64,000 nt of DNA from NCBI GenBank assembly GCA_036381255.1, contig DASVDG010000037.1, forward strand, positions 112,331 to 176,330, in the 5' to 3' direction. The DNA comes from CALBZE01 sp036381255 (lineage in GTDB: Bacteria > Gemmatimonadota > Gemmatimonadetes > Longimicrobiales > RSA9). The translations under genes were made by a program, and so were the position numbers. The notes beneath the pieces are model-generated. The model was given only the letters and a program-made list of their open reading frames with translations. It did not search any database and was not told where the DNA came from. Shown here piece by piece: positions 31,690 to 39,923 of this stretch (position 1 is its first letter; each line of letters opens with the position of its first letter).

Positions 31690-32772
31690 ATGGCGCGGTA
31701 CGGGAGCGAGTACGAGCGCGGCGCCCGCGGCGGCCGCCGGCGCATGCGCGGGCCGGCGTACGGCTGGGAATACGGCCGTGTGCGGGGCTACGGCGCCGCA
31801 CCGGGCTACGGCCGGGAGTTCGGCTACGGCCGGGATTTCGGCTACGGTGCCGGAGTGGGTTACGGTCGGGAATTCGGCTACGGCGCCGAGCTCGGCTACG
31901 GCGAGGAATACGGCTACGGCGAGGAGACCGGGTACGGGGAGGAGGCGGGCTACGGCGCGGGGATCCGCTACCGGCGCGGGCGGTACGAGTACCCCGGCGA
32001 GTACGACTACGAGTTCGGCGGCCGGGGCTGGCCGTACCGGGAGGCGCGGTGGGGGCGGCGTCGCCGGCCGACCGGGTATCGCGGCCGCGGATTCCGCGGC
32101 GAATACGACTGGGAGATGCGCGGCCCCGCGGGTATGCGGATGGGCTACGGCTTCGAGTACATCCGCTACGGCGCGCCCGGATACCGGCGCGCGCGCGGCC
32201 GCATGCCGGAGCGTCGGGGCTACGCGCCGCGGCGGCCGGCCGGCCGTTTCGAGCGCCGCCCGGCGTACGGCTACGAAGGCGAGTTCGCCGGCGGCTACGG
32301 CGGCCGCCCGGCCGCGCGCGGCTACGGCCGCGGCTACGGCCGCGTCTACGAGCGAGGCGAGATGAGCCGCACGGACTACGACGTCGAGATGACGAGCCGC
32401 GCCGGGATGTATTCGGGCCACACGCCGCCCGACCGGTGGCCGGACATGGGCCACGACGTGGACGCGCGCCCCTCGCGGGAGCGCGACATGAGCGATGACG
32501 AGATCCGCGAGGCGGTCCTCGAGAACCTGTTCCAGGACACCTGGGTGGACCCCGACCGGATCGAGGTGGACGTCGACCACGGGGTGGTCACGCTGAGCGG
32601 CGACGTCCGCGACTTCATGGAGGCGCGTTACGCCTGGGACGACGCGTGGGAGAGCGCCGGCGTGCGCGGCGTGATCAACAACCTCACGGTCCGGGCGGAC
32701 CGGCCGCAGGAGGAGATGGAGATGCCGCAGACCTCCGGCGGCCGCAAGGCCCCGGCGGAGTCGCGGCGCTGA
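31690..32772 (+). CDS. Gly/Tyr/Arg-rich repeat protein with C-terminal BON domain
   Basis: The first 260 residues are low-complexity. Residues 22-95 are a tandem array of six-residue units of the type FGYGRD, FGYGAE or TGYGEE, followed by a wider Gly/Tyr/Arg-rich region. A BON domain lies at about 270-335: DDEIREAVLENLF, DPDRIEVDVDHGVVTLSGDV and GVRGVINNLTV. BON domains bind phospholipid or act at the envelope. No signal peptide is visible. ATG 31690 follows CCAGGAGGAGCAGCA. The Tyr/Gly/Arg composition resembles phase-separating disordered regions, which is inference. A second BON protein lies at 41767. Confidence 0.8.
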   Translation: MARYGSEYERGARGGRRRMRGPAYGWEYGRVRGYGAAPGYGREFGYGRDFGYGAGVGYGREFGYGAELGYGEEYGYGEETGYGEEAGYGAGIRYRRGRYEYPGEYDYEFGGRGWPYREARWGRRRRPTGYRGRGFRGEYDWEMRGPAGMRMGYGFEYIRYGAPGYRRARGRMPERRGYAPRRPAGRFERRPAYGYEGEFAGGYGGRPAARGYGRGYGRVYERGEMSRTDYDVEMTSRAGMYSGHTPPDRWPDMGHDVDARPSRERDMSDDEIREAVLENLFQDTWVDPDRIEVDVDHGVVTLSGDVRDFMEARYAWDDAWESAGVRGVINNLTVRADRPQEEMEMPQTSGGRKAPAESRR

Positions 32773-32790
32773 CGGCCGGTGGGGTGCGGC

Positions 32791-32816
32791 GCGGGGCGCC
32801 GGTCCCGGGGCCCCGC
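32791..32816 (+). terminator. Possible hairpin terminator after the BON gene
   Basis: GCGGGGC (32791-32797) and GCCCCGC (32810-32816) pair around a 12-base loop, 18 bases past the stop. The stem is short and no T-run follows. Confidence 0.35.
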
Positions 32817-32999
32817 TCCCTCCCGCCCGGCGCCTCCCGGATTCTCGTCGGCCGGCCGTGCCCGGCCGTCGCTCCGCCCCGGCGTTCGTCGTTTCGCCCC
32901 TCCGGATCGATCACGCGGCACCCGCGTTGTCAGAATCGGACAATCCCGGTCGTTATCTTCCCGGAGCGTAGCCGTCTCATCGGTTCCCGGAGACCCGAA

Positions 33000-35342
33000 T
33001 TGATCCATATCGCGACACTGGCCGTCGCGCTCGCCGGCGGCGTGGTCCACGGCACGGTGCGGGCGGATTCGACGCTCGAGCCGATCGCGCACGCGACGGT
33101 CGAGCTGCCGGCGCTGGGCCGGCGCATCGCCGCAGACGAGCGCGGCTACTACGTTCTCGCCGATGTGCCGGAGGGCACCTGGGCGATCCGCGTCTCCGCG
33201 CTCGGCTACCGGCCGAGGGAGCTCGAGGTCGACATCGTCGACGGCCGGACGCTCCGCCTCGACGTCGCGCTCGTGCTGAGCCCGCTGCAGCTCGAGGGGA
33301 TCGAGGTGACGACGGAGCGGCGCGGCGCCGCGCCGGTTGCGGCGGCGGGGCCGCCGCCGGTCCGCGTCGACGGCCCGTCGCTCAGCATCGTTCCGGGGCT
33401 CGCGGAGGCGGACGTGTTCCGCGCGCTCCAGACGCTCCCCTCGATCGCGGCGGTGTCCGACTTCTCGAGCGCGCTCTACGTGCGTGGCGGCGCGCCGGAC
33501 CAGAACCTGCTCCTCCTCGACGGCGCGCCGCTGTTCAACCCGTTCCACCTGGGCGGCGTATTCGCGGCGTTCGACCCGTCGACGATCGCGACGGTCGACG
33601 TGCTGCCGGGCGCGTTCCCCGCGAGCGCCGGCGACCGGCTGTCGAGCGTGATCGCGCTGAACACGCGCGACGGCGGCCGGGACCGGCTGCGCGGCAGCGG
33701 CGCGATCGGGCTGATCTCGTCGCGCGCGAGCATCGACGGCCCGCTCCCGGGCGGCCGCGGCAGCTACCTGCTCTCGCTGCGCCGGACGTACGTCGATCTC
33801 TTCACGGATCTGGCGTACGCGCTCGACTTCGTCGACTTCACGCTGCCGTACGCGTTCACCGACGGGCACCTGAAGCTGACGCACGACGTCGGCGCCGCCG
33901 GCTCGATCTCCGCCTCGTTCTACGTCGACCGCGAGGGGATCCACGTCCCGGAGGAGATGGCCGAGTCGGACGGCACGGACGCGCAGCTCACCTGGGGCTC
34001 CTACGCGGCCTCGGTGACGTACCGCCGGCCGATCGGCGGGACGCTGCTCGCGGAGCTCAGGGCGGCGGTGAGCGCGTTCGCCGGCGATTTCGAGCTCTGG
34101 GAGCGGGAGTACGTCCCGTCGACCCCCGACCCGTACGGGCCGGTGGAGCCGGGCGAGCTCGAGAAGACGACCGACGCGCACACGACCGTGCGCGACGCGC
34201 TCGTCGGCGCGGACCTGACCTGGTACGGCCGCCGACATCGCGTCGCCGTCGGCGTCCAGGCCGACGCGTACCGGTTCGACCACGACATCGGCCCGGAGGG
34301 CCACGCGTTCGAGGACATCATCCCGACGTTCCGTCGTACCGACCGGCCGACGACGGTGGCGGCGTACGTCGAGGACCAGTGGTCGGTCACGGACGCGTTC
34401 CAGCTCCGGGGCGGGCTCCGCGTACTTCACGCCGGCGCCCGCGGGACCGCGTGGATGCCGCGCTTCGGCGCCCGATACGCGCTCCCGTCCGGTCTCGCGT
34501 TCAACCTCGGCGCGGGGCGCTATACGCAGGTCATGCACTCGCTGCGCGACGAGGAGTCGGTGTACTCCGGGATCATGGCGTACGACGTGCCCGGCGCCGT
34601 CGCGCCCGGCGCCGGGCTGCCCGCCACCGAGGACGTCGTGCTCGGCGTGGAATGGCGCGCGCCGGACACGGAAATTCGCGTCGACGGCTACCTGAAGCGC
34701 ACGACGGGTCTCCGGCTGCCGCCGCCGCCCGCGGACCCGGCCGACGCGCCGATCTTCGTGATCCACGGGCGGCGGCCCGCGAGCTCCCTGGCGCGGGGCG
34801 TGGAGATCACGGCGCGGCACCGCCGCGGCGCCGCCGAGTTCTCCGCTTCCTACGCTCTCGCGTTCGCCGAGCTCGATGTCGGCGGCGAACGCTATCCGCC
34901 GCGCTACGACCGGCGCCACACGCTCGACGTGTCCGCCACGCTGCCGCTCGGCGCGCGCGGCACCTTCAGCGCGCGCCTCGCCGCCGCGACCGGCCAGCCG
35001 TACACGACGGCGGTCGCCCGGACGACGGTCTTCCGGTACGATCCCACGACGGGCAAGTTCTACCGGTTCATCAACGGCGACTTCCTCCTCCTCGGCGAGC
35101 ACAACGGGGCGCGGCTGCCCGGGTATCTTCGCCTCGACGTGGCCGCGCGGAAGGCGTACGACAAGCCCTGGTTCGGCGGCATCACGGTCACGCCGTACGT
35201 CCAGGTCATCAACGTGCTGAACTCGCGGAACGTGCTCTTCGCGGATCCGAACCAATTCTACTACGGGAGCGGCCGGCCGGTCGCGGAGTACCTGCCGCAG
35301 CTCCCTTTCCTGCCCACCTTCGGCGTGGAGTGGCGATTCTGA
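33000..35342 (+). CDS. TonB-dependent outer-membrane receptor with carboxypeptidase-like N-terminal domain
   Basis: The 780-residue receptor begins with a short hydrophobic signal (IHIATLAVALAGG) and a carboxypeptidase-regulatory-like domain (about 14-90: ADERGYYVLADVPEGTW, RVSALGYRPRELEV). A plug domain follows (LYVRGGAPDQNLLLLDGAPL and LSSVIALNTRDG), then the barrel ending in LPTFGVEWRF. It imports an unidentified ligand using TonB energy. The start is TTG 33000 with GGAG eight bases upstream; no in-frame ATG lies near. Its stop overlaps the next gene's ATG (TGATG), pairing it with a DUF4249-like lipoprotein, a common arrangement. Confidence 0.9.
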   Translation: MIHIATLAVALAGGVVHGTVRADSTLEPIAHATVELPALGRRIAADERGYYVLADVPEGTWAIRVSALGYRPRELEVDIVDGRTLRLDVALVLSPLQLEGIEVTTERRGAAPVAAAGPPPVRVDGPSLSIVPGLAEADVFRALQTLPSIAAVSDFSSALYVRGGAPDQNLLLLDGAPLFNPFHLGGVFAAFDPSTIATVDVLPGAFPASAGDRLSSVIALNTRDGGRDRLRGSGAIGLISSRASIDGPLPGGRGSYLLSLRRTYVDLFTDLAYALDFVDFTLPYAFTDGHLKLTHDVGAAGSISASFYVDREGIHVPEEMAESDGTDAQLTWGSYAASVTYRRPIGGTLLAELRAAVSAFAGDFELWEREYVPSTPDPYGPVEPGELEKTTDAHTTVRDALVGADLTWYGRRHRVAVGVQADAYRFDHDIGPEGHAFEDIIPTFRRTDRPTTVAAYVEDQWSVTDAFQLRGGLRVLHAGARGTAWMPRFGARYALPSGLAFNLGAGRYTQVMHSLRDEESVYSGIMAYDVPGAVAPGAGLPATEDVVLGVEWRAPDTEIRVDGYLKRTTGLRLPPPPADPADAPIFVIHGRRPASSLARGVEITARHRRGAAEFSASYALAFAELDVGGERYPPRYDRRHTLDVSATLPLGARGTFSARLAAATGQPYTTAVARTTVFRYDPTTGKFYRFINGDFLLLGEHNGARLPGYLRLDVAARKAYDKPWFGGITVTPYVQVINVLNSRNVLFADPNQFYYGSGRPVAEYLPQLPFLPTFGVEWRF

Positions 35343-36295
35343 TGCGACGGTCCCGGATGATCCTCGTCGCGGCGGCGTTCGGCGCGGCCGGCTGCGACCT
35401 CGTGCGGGAGCCGACGCCGCTCGGCCCGCTGGAACACGCCGTCGCCGTGCACGCCGTGCTGCGCGCGGACGACGACACCGCGCGCGTGCTCATCTCGCGC
35501 ACCCGGATCGACGCCCCGGAGTCCGGCTTCGATCCGGTCTCCGGCGCGGACGTGCGGATCTCGGGTCCGTTCGGCGACGCCGTGCTGCGGGAGGCGGCGC
35601 CGGGGATGGGGCGCTGCACGAACGACATCTTCGTACCCGGCACCGGGACCGATGCACCGGACGCGGAGGCCGGCTGCTACGCTGCGATCCTCCCCGCGGC
35701 CGTGCGCGCCGGCGGGCGCTACGGACTCCGGATCACGCTGCCGAACGGGGACATCGTCACGGGCGAAACGGTCGTGCCGGCGGCCCCCTCGATCACGACC
35801 GGCACCGACGGGGAGCCGCGCCTTGCCGTACCGGCCGATGGGGACGCCGACGCGGTGCCGGCCGTGCTCACGTTTTCGTGGTCGGGGGTCGACGCCGCCG
35901 CGATGACGGAGGTCGGCTTCTCGCAGCGCGCCGTGTTCCTCGGCGACACCGTCGCTGCGGAGGACGTGATGTGCGGCGTCTCGTACAGCCTCTTCCCCGT
36001 GGGCGCAGAAGATGGCAGCGCTCCGTGGGAGCTCCGCGTCTCCGGCGCGAGCTGCGCGGCCCGGCAGGACCCGGAAGACCCGAACGGCTGGCAGCCGGTG
36101 GCGTGGGACTCGATTGCGGCCGCCGTGCACGTGACCGCCTTCGATTCGACGTACGCCCGCTACGTGGAGGAGGTGTTGCAGGAGAATGCCCGCCGTCGCG
36201 ACCGGTCGTCGATGGGGATCGAGGGCGCGGTCGGCGTGTTCGGCTCCGTGGCCGTGGGGAAGCGGCCGGTGATGCTGGTCCGGGACCGGCCGTGA
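35342..36295 (+). CDS. DUF4249-like lipoprotein partner of the TonB receptor
   Basis: The 317-residue protein has a lipoprotein signal peptide with lipobox AAGC (Cys at about 18), then beta-rich sequence including VLRADDDTARVLISRTR, AGGRYGLRITLPNGDIVTGETVVP and VLTFSWSG. The pattern, size and position directly after a TonB receptor fit the DUF4249 family, thought to act as a surface accessory to the receptor. It starts within the receptor's stop codon. The ligand is unknown. Confidence 0.8.
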   Translation: MRRSRMILVAAAFGAAGCDLVREPTPLGPLEHAVAVHAVLRADDDTARVLISRTRIDAPESGFDPVSGADVRISGPFGDAVLREAAPGMGRCTNDIFVPGTGTDAPDAEAGCYAAILPAAVRAGGRYGLRITLPNGDIVTGETVVPAAPSITTGTDGEPRLAVPADGDADAVPAVLTFSWSGVDAAAMTEVGFSQRAVFLGDTVAAEDVMCGVSYSLFPVGAEDGSAPWELRVSGASCAARQDPEDPNGWQPVAWDSIAAAVHVTAFDSTYARYVEEVLQENARRRDRSSMGIEGAVGVFGSVAVGKRPVMLVRDRP

Positions 36296-36303
36296 CCGCC
36301 GGC

Positions 36304-36319
36304 GCCGGGTTCACCCGGC
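36304..36319. terminator. Small bidirectional hairpin between convergent operons
   Basis: GCCGGG (36304-36309), loop TTCA, CCCGGC (36314-36319). It covers the stop of the ABC ATPase gene and lies nine bases past the lipoprotein stop, where the two convergent transcripts are only 15 bp apart. Confidence 0.4.
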
Positions 36320-37405
36320 CGGGTACACCCGCGTCGCGGCCGCCTTGAGCTGCGCAACGACCTCCCGGCCGGGGGCGAGGTCGAGCGCCTCGACCGCGCG
36401 GCGCGTGACGAGCGCGGTCAGGGCGACGTCGCCTTCCAGCCGGACGCGGACCAGCCCGCCCGCCGGCGTCAGCGCGGCGACGCGCGCGGGCACCCGGTTG
36501 CGCGCGCTCGTCTCCGCCGACGCCTCCGGCCGCGCCAGCACCACGTCCTCGGGCCGGTAGGCCACGTGCACCCGCGTGCCGGGCGGCGGGCCGCCGTCCG
36601 CCTCCACCGCCGCCATGAGCCGCAGCGCCGTACCTTCCAGCGCGACCACGACCACCCCGTCCTCGAGCGCGTCGACGCGGCCGTCGAGGAGTAGCTCGGC
36701 GCCGGTGAACGCCGCCACGAACGGCGTCGCCGGGTGCAGCACGATCTCGTCGGGCGCGCCGCACTGGACGATCCTGCCCTTTTCCAGGACGGCGATGCGG
36801 TCGGCGAGCGCGAACGCGTCGGCGGGGTCGTGGGTGATCAGGATCGCCGCGCCGGCCTGCGCGCGGATCAGCCGCTCGAGGTCCTCGCGGAAGCGGCGGC
36901 GCACGGTGACGTCGAGGTTCGCCGTCGGCTCGTCGAGGAGGAGTAGCTCGGGGCGCGGCGCGAGCGCCCGCCCGAGCGCGACCCGCTGCGCCTCGCCGCC
37001 GGAGAGCGCGTGCACCGGTGCGCGCGCGAGCGCGGCCAGATCGAGGAGCTCGAGCACCTCGGCCACGCGCCGGTCGCGGTCGCGACGCGGGACGCCGCGC
37101 GCCGCGAGCCCGTAGGCGACGTTCTCCGCGACCGTGCCGGCGAAGAGGTACGGCCGCTGGAACACGCCTGCCAGGCGGAGCGCGGCGGCGCGGTCGCCCG
37201 GCCGGACGTCGCGGCCGTCCAGCAGGATCCGGCCCTCGTCGGCCGCCTCCACGAGGAGGAGCAGGCGGAAGAGCGTGGATTTGCCCGCGCCGTTCGGCCC
37301 CAGCACGGCGAGCACTCCGCCGCGGCCGACCTCGAGCGCGTCGACGTCGACGACGAGCCGCCGGCCGTAGCGGCGACGCAGCCGTTCCGCCCGCAGCAGG
37401 CTCAC
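36311..37405 (-). CDS. tupC: Tungstate/molybdate ABC transporter ATP-binding protein
   Basis: The 364-residue ATPase has Walker A GPNGAGKST (36-44), the Q-loop in VFQRPYLFAGTV, signature LSGGEAQRVALGRAL, Walker B LLLLDEPTANLD and the switch His in LITHDPADAF. The C-terminal third resembles the TOBE/Mop region of molybdate- and tungstate-type importers. The gene is last in the operon and overlaps the permease by four bases. Tungstate is favoured over molybdate because the binding proteins look like TupA, but specificity is not proven. Confidence 0.85.
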   Translation of the reverse strand: MSLLRAERLRRRYGRRLVVDVDALEVGRGGVLAVLGPNGAGKSTLFRLLLLVEAADEGRILLDGRDVRPGDRAAALRLAGVFQRPYLFAGTVAENVAYGLAARGVPRRDRDRRVAEVLELLDLAALARAPVHALSGGEAQRVALGRALAPRPELLLLDEPTANLDVTVRRRFREDLERLIRAQAGAAILITHDPADAFALADRIAVLEKGRIVQCGAPDEIVLHPATPFVAAFTGAELLLDGRVDALEDGVVVVALEGTALRLMAAVEADGGPPPGTRVHVAYRPEDVVLARPEASAETSARNRVPARVAALTPAGGLVRVRLEGDVALTALVTRRAVEALDLAPGREVVAQLKAAATRVYPAG

Positions 37406-38136
37406 CCGGCCGGTCCCCGATCTCGAAACGTGTGCGCCGCGCCGGGGGTGCGCCCTTGCTGGATCCGCGTGAGCGCGAGGTTGACCGCGAACGCGAGGGC
37501 CAGCAGGACGAGGCCGAGCGCGACCGCGACCGCGAAGTTGCCGCGCCGCGTCTCGAGCACGATCGCCGTGGTCATGACGCGCGTCTCGCCCAGGATGTTG
37601 CCGCCCACCATCATGACCGCGCCGACCTCGGAGATGACGGCGCCGAACCCGGCGACGACGGCGGCGCCGAGCCCGAGTCGCGCCTCGCGCAGGTGCGTCC
37701 AGAGGGCGCGGGCGGGCGCGGCGCCGAGCGCCCGCGCCTGCATGCGCACCTCGGCGGGGACCGCCTGGACCGCGGCGAGCGAGATCCCCGCGACGTACGG
37801 CGCCGCGATCACCGCCTGCGCGACGACCATCGCCGTCGGCGTGAACAGCAGCTCCAACCCGCCGAGCGGCCCGCCGCGCGAGAGGACCATGTAGACGAAC
37901 AGCCCGACGACGACCGGCGGCAGCGCGAAGCCGGTGTGGATGAGGGCGACCGCGAGCCGGCGCCCGCGGAACCGGCCGATGCCGACGGCGATGCCGACCG
38001 GCAGCCCGATCAGGATGCCGAGCAGCACCGCGGACCCGGACACGCGCAGCGAACGCACCACGATGTCGATGAGGTACGGCCCGGCGTCGAGGACGAGGCG
38101 CGCGGCCTCGCGCACGGCTTCGGTGAACAGGTCCAT
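37402..38136 (-). CDS. tupB: Tungstate/molybdate ABC transporter permease
   Basis: The 244-residue integral membrane protein has about five to six spans, including VSGSAVLLGILIGLPVGIAV, LPPVVVGLFVYMVLS and FAVAVALGLVLLALAFAV. The cytoplasmic EAA loop reads ARALGAAPARALWTHLREARLG. This is the TupB/ModB-type permease. It lies one base from the substrate-binding gene and overlaps the ATPase gene by four bases. Confidence 0.88.
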   Translation of the reverse strand: MDLFTEAVREAARLVLDAGPYLIDIVVRSLRVSGSAVLLGILIGLPVGIAVGIGRFRGRRLAVALIHTGFALPPVVVGLFVYMVLSRGGPLGGLELLFTPTAMVVAQAVIAAPYVAGISLAAVQAVPAEVRMQARALGAAPARALWTHLREARLGLGAAVVAGFGAVISEVGAVMMVGGNILGETRVMTTAIVLETRRGNFAVAVALGLVLLALAFAVNLALTRIQQGRTPGAAHTFRDRGPAG

Positions 38137-38137
38137 G

Positions 38138-38971
38138 CTACGGGTCGGACGGCGTCGCGTTCGGGGCGAAGAGCGGGCGGCCGAACCGGTCCGCGCCGTA
38201 GCCTTCGATCAGCGCCTGCGCCGCGGGGCCGCGGATCCACGCGTGGAACGCCGCCGCCGCGAGCGGGTTGGCCGCGCGATCGACCAGGATCACCGAGTAG
38301 TCGTTGCGCAGCCGCGCGTCGCCTTCGACGAGTACCTCCAGCGCGAGCCGGTCCCGGAGAAAGAGGTACGTCCCGCGGTCGGTGAGCGTGTACGCGCCGG
38401 CCTCGGACGCGATGCGCAGCACGTCGCCCATCCCCTGGCCGGCCTCGCGGTACCAGCTCCCGTCCGGGTCGATCCCCGCGGCCCGCCACAGTGCACGCTC
38501 GCGGGCGTGCGTGCCGCTGCCGTCGCCGCGCGAGACGAACGGCGCGCCCGCCTCCGCGATCCGCGCCAGCGACCGGACGGCGTCCCGGCTACCGCGGATA
38601 CCCGCGGGGTCCGCCGCCGGCCCGACGACAACGAAGTCGTTGTACATGACCGGGCGCCGGTCGACGCCGTACCCCTCGGCGACGAACGCGGACTCCGCGG
38701 CGGGCGAGTGGACGAGGAGCACGTCGGCATCGCCGTGGCGGCCGAGCGCCAGCGCCTCACCCGAGCCGACCGCGATGACGACGGCGTCGATGCCCGGGTG
38801 CGCCGCCTCGAACGCCGGGATCAGCACCTCGAACAGCCCGGAGTCCTCCGTCGAGGTCGTCGACGCGATGATCAGGCGCCCCGGCGCCGAATCCGCCGCG
38901 CCGCACGCGGCCACGAGCAGTACGGCCCCGAGCGCGAGGCCGGTGCGGAGCCGGGCCCCCCGGTCGCTCAT
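38138..38971 (-). CDS. tupA: TupA-like tungstate-binding lipoprotein (copy 1)
   Basis: The 277-residue protein has a lipoprotein signal (LGAVLLVAACG) and the oxyanion motif ASTTSTEDSGLFEVL near the mature N terminus, the TupA hallmark. FVSRGDGSGTHARERALW and LTDRGTYLFLRD are further conserved blocks. It delivers tungstate (or molybdate) to TupBC. A single base separates it from the upstream paralog. Confidence 0.88.
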   Translation of the reverse strand: MSDRGARLRTGLALGAVLLVAACGAADSAPGRLIIASTTSTEDSGLFEVLIPAFEAAHPGIDAVVIAVGSGEALALGRHGDADVLLVHSPAAESAFVAEGYGVDRRPVMYNDFVVVGPAADPAGIRGSRDAVRSLARIAEAGAPFVSRGDGSGTHARERALWRAAGIDPDGSWYREAGQGMGDVLRIASEAGAYTLTDRGTYLFLRDRLALEVLVEGDARLRNDYSVILVDRAANPLAAAAFHAWIRGPAAQALIEGYGADRFGRPLFAPNATPSDP

Positions 38972-38972
38972 G

Positions 38973-39923
38973 CTACCCTCCGGATCCCGATGGCGTGTAG
39001 AGCGGCCGGCCGTAACGGTCGCGCCCGAAGGCGTCGATGACCCGCCGGCCCGCTTCCGAAGTCAGCCAGTCGACGAACACGGCGGCGCCGTCCGCGCCCG
39101 GCGCGCCCCGCACGCGCACCACGCCGTAGCGGTTCACGAGGCGCGGATCGCCTTCGACCAGGATCGTCAGGTCGAGTGCGTCGCGCAGCACCCGGAACGT
39201 CGCGCGATCGGTCAGGATGTACGCCCGCCGCGCATCGGCGAGGCGGAGCGCGTCGCCCATCCCGAGGCCGGCCTCGATGTACCACCGGCCGGCCGCGTCG
39301 CCGGCGGCGGGCCGGGTCGACGGGCGCACGCCCGCTTCGCTCCAGAGCGTGCGCTCCTTGCGGTGCGTGCCGCTGTCGTCGCCGCGGGAGACGAACGGCG
39401 CGCCCGCGTCCGCGATCGCCGCGAGCGCGGCCGCGGCGTCGCGCATCCCCCGCACCCGCGCCGGGTCGGCCGGCGGGCCCGCGATCACGAAGTCGTTGTG
39501 CATGACCTCGCGTCGCCCGATACCGTGACCCGCCGCGACGAACGCGGACTCCGCCGCCGGGTCGTGGCTCAAGACTACGTCCACGTCGCCGCGCTGCGCC
39601 AGCGCCAGCATCTGGCCGGTCCCGCCTGTGACGGTCCGCAGCCGCACCTCGGGGTGCGCCGCGCGAAACGCTTCGACAAGCGCGGCCAGCAGCCCGGCAT
39701 CCTCCACGGTCGTCGTCGCCGCGAGCGTGATGGGGCGCGGTGCCGCGCCACTCCCGGCGCCGCACGCGGCGAGGAGAAGCGCCGCGACGGCCGGCCGGAG
39801 CCACAGGCGCCGGCGTCCGCGCTTCGCGGGCCCGAACGACTCGCGTCCCGGCTTCGCGGGCTCGGCGCCGGCGGCGGCCGCGGCGCCGCGGCTCAGCCGG
39901 GCTGCTGCTGCTGCTGCGCCCAT
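38973..39923 (-). CDS. TupA-like binding protein (copy 2, tandem paralog)
   Basis: The 316-residue product is a second TupA-type protein, with the motif AATTTVEDAGLLAALVEAF, the block FVSRGDDSGTHRKERTLW and LTDRATFRVLRDALDL. The motif differs from copy 1 (TTVEDAGL against TSTEDSGL), so ligand preference may differ. The lipobox LLLAACG follows an unusually long Ala/Arg-rich N region. The only start near is ATG 39923, which overlaps the 3' end of GH15 by 31 bases and explains the odd N terminus. It may supply the same permease. Confidence 0.82.
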   Translation of the reverse strand: MGAAAAAARLSRGAAAAAGAEPAKPGRESFGPAKRGRRRLWLRPAVAALLLAACGAGSGAAPRPITLAATTTVEDAGLLAALVEAFRAAHPEVRLRTVTGGTGQMLALAQRGDVDVVLSHDPAAESAFVAAGHGIGRREVMHNDFVIAGPPADPARVRGMRDAAAALAAIADAGAPFVSRGDDSGTHRKERTLWSEAGVRPSTRPAAGDAAGRWYIEAGLGMGDALRLADARRAYILTDRATFRVLRDALDLTILVEGDPRLVNRYGVVRVRGAPGADGAAVFVDWLTSEAGRRVIDAFGRDRYGRPLYTPSGSGG

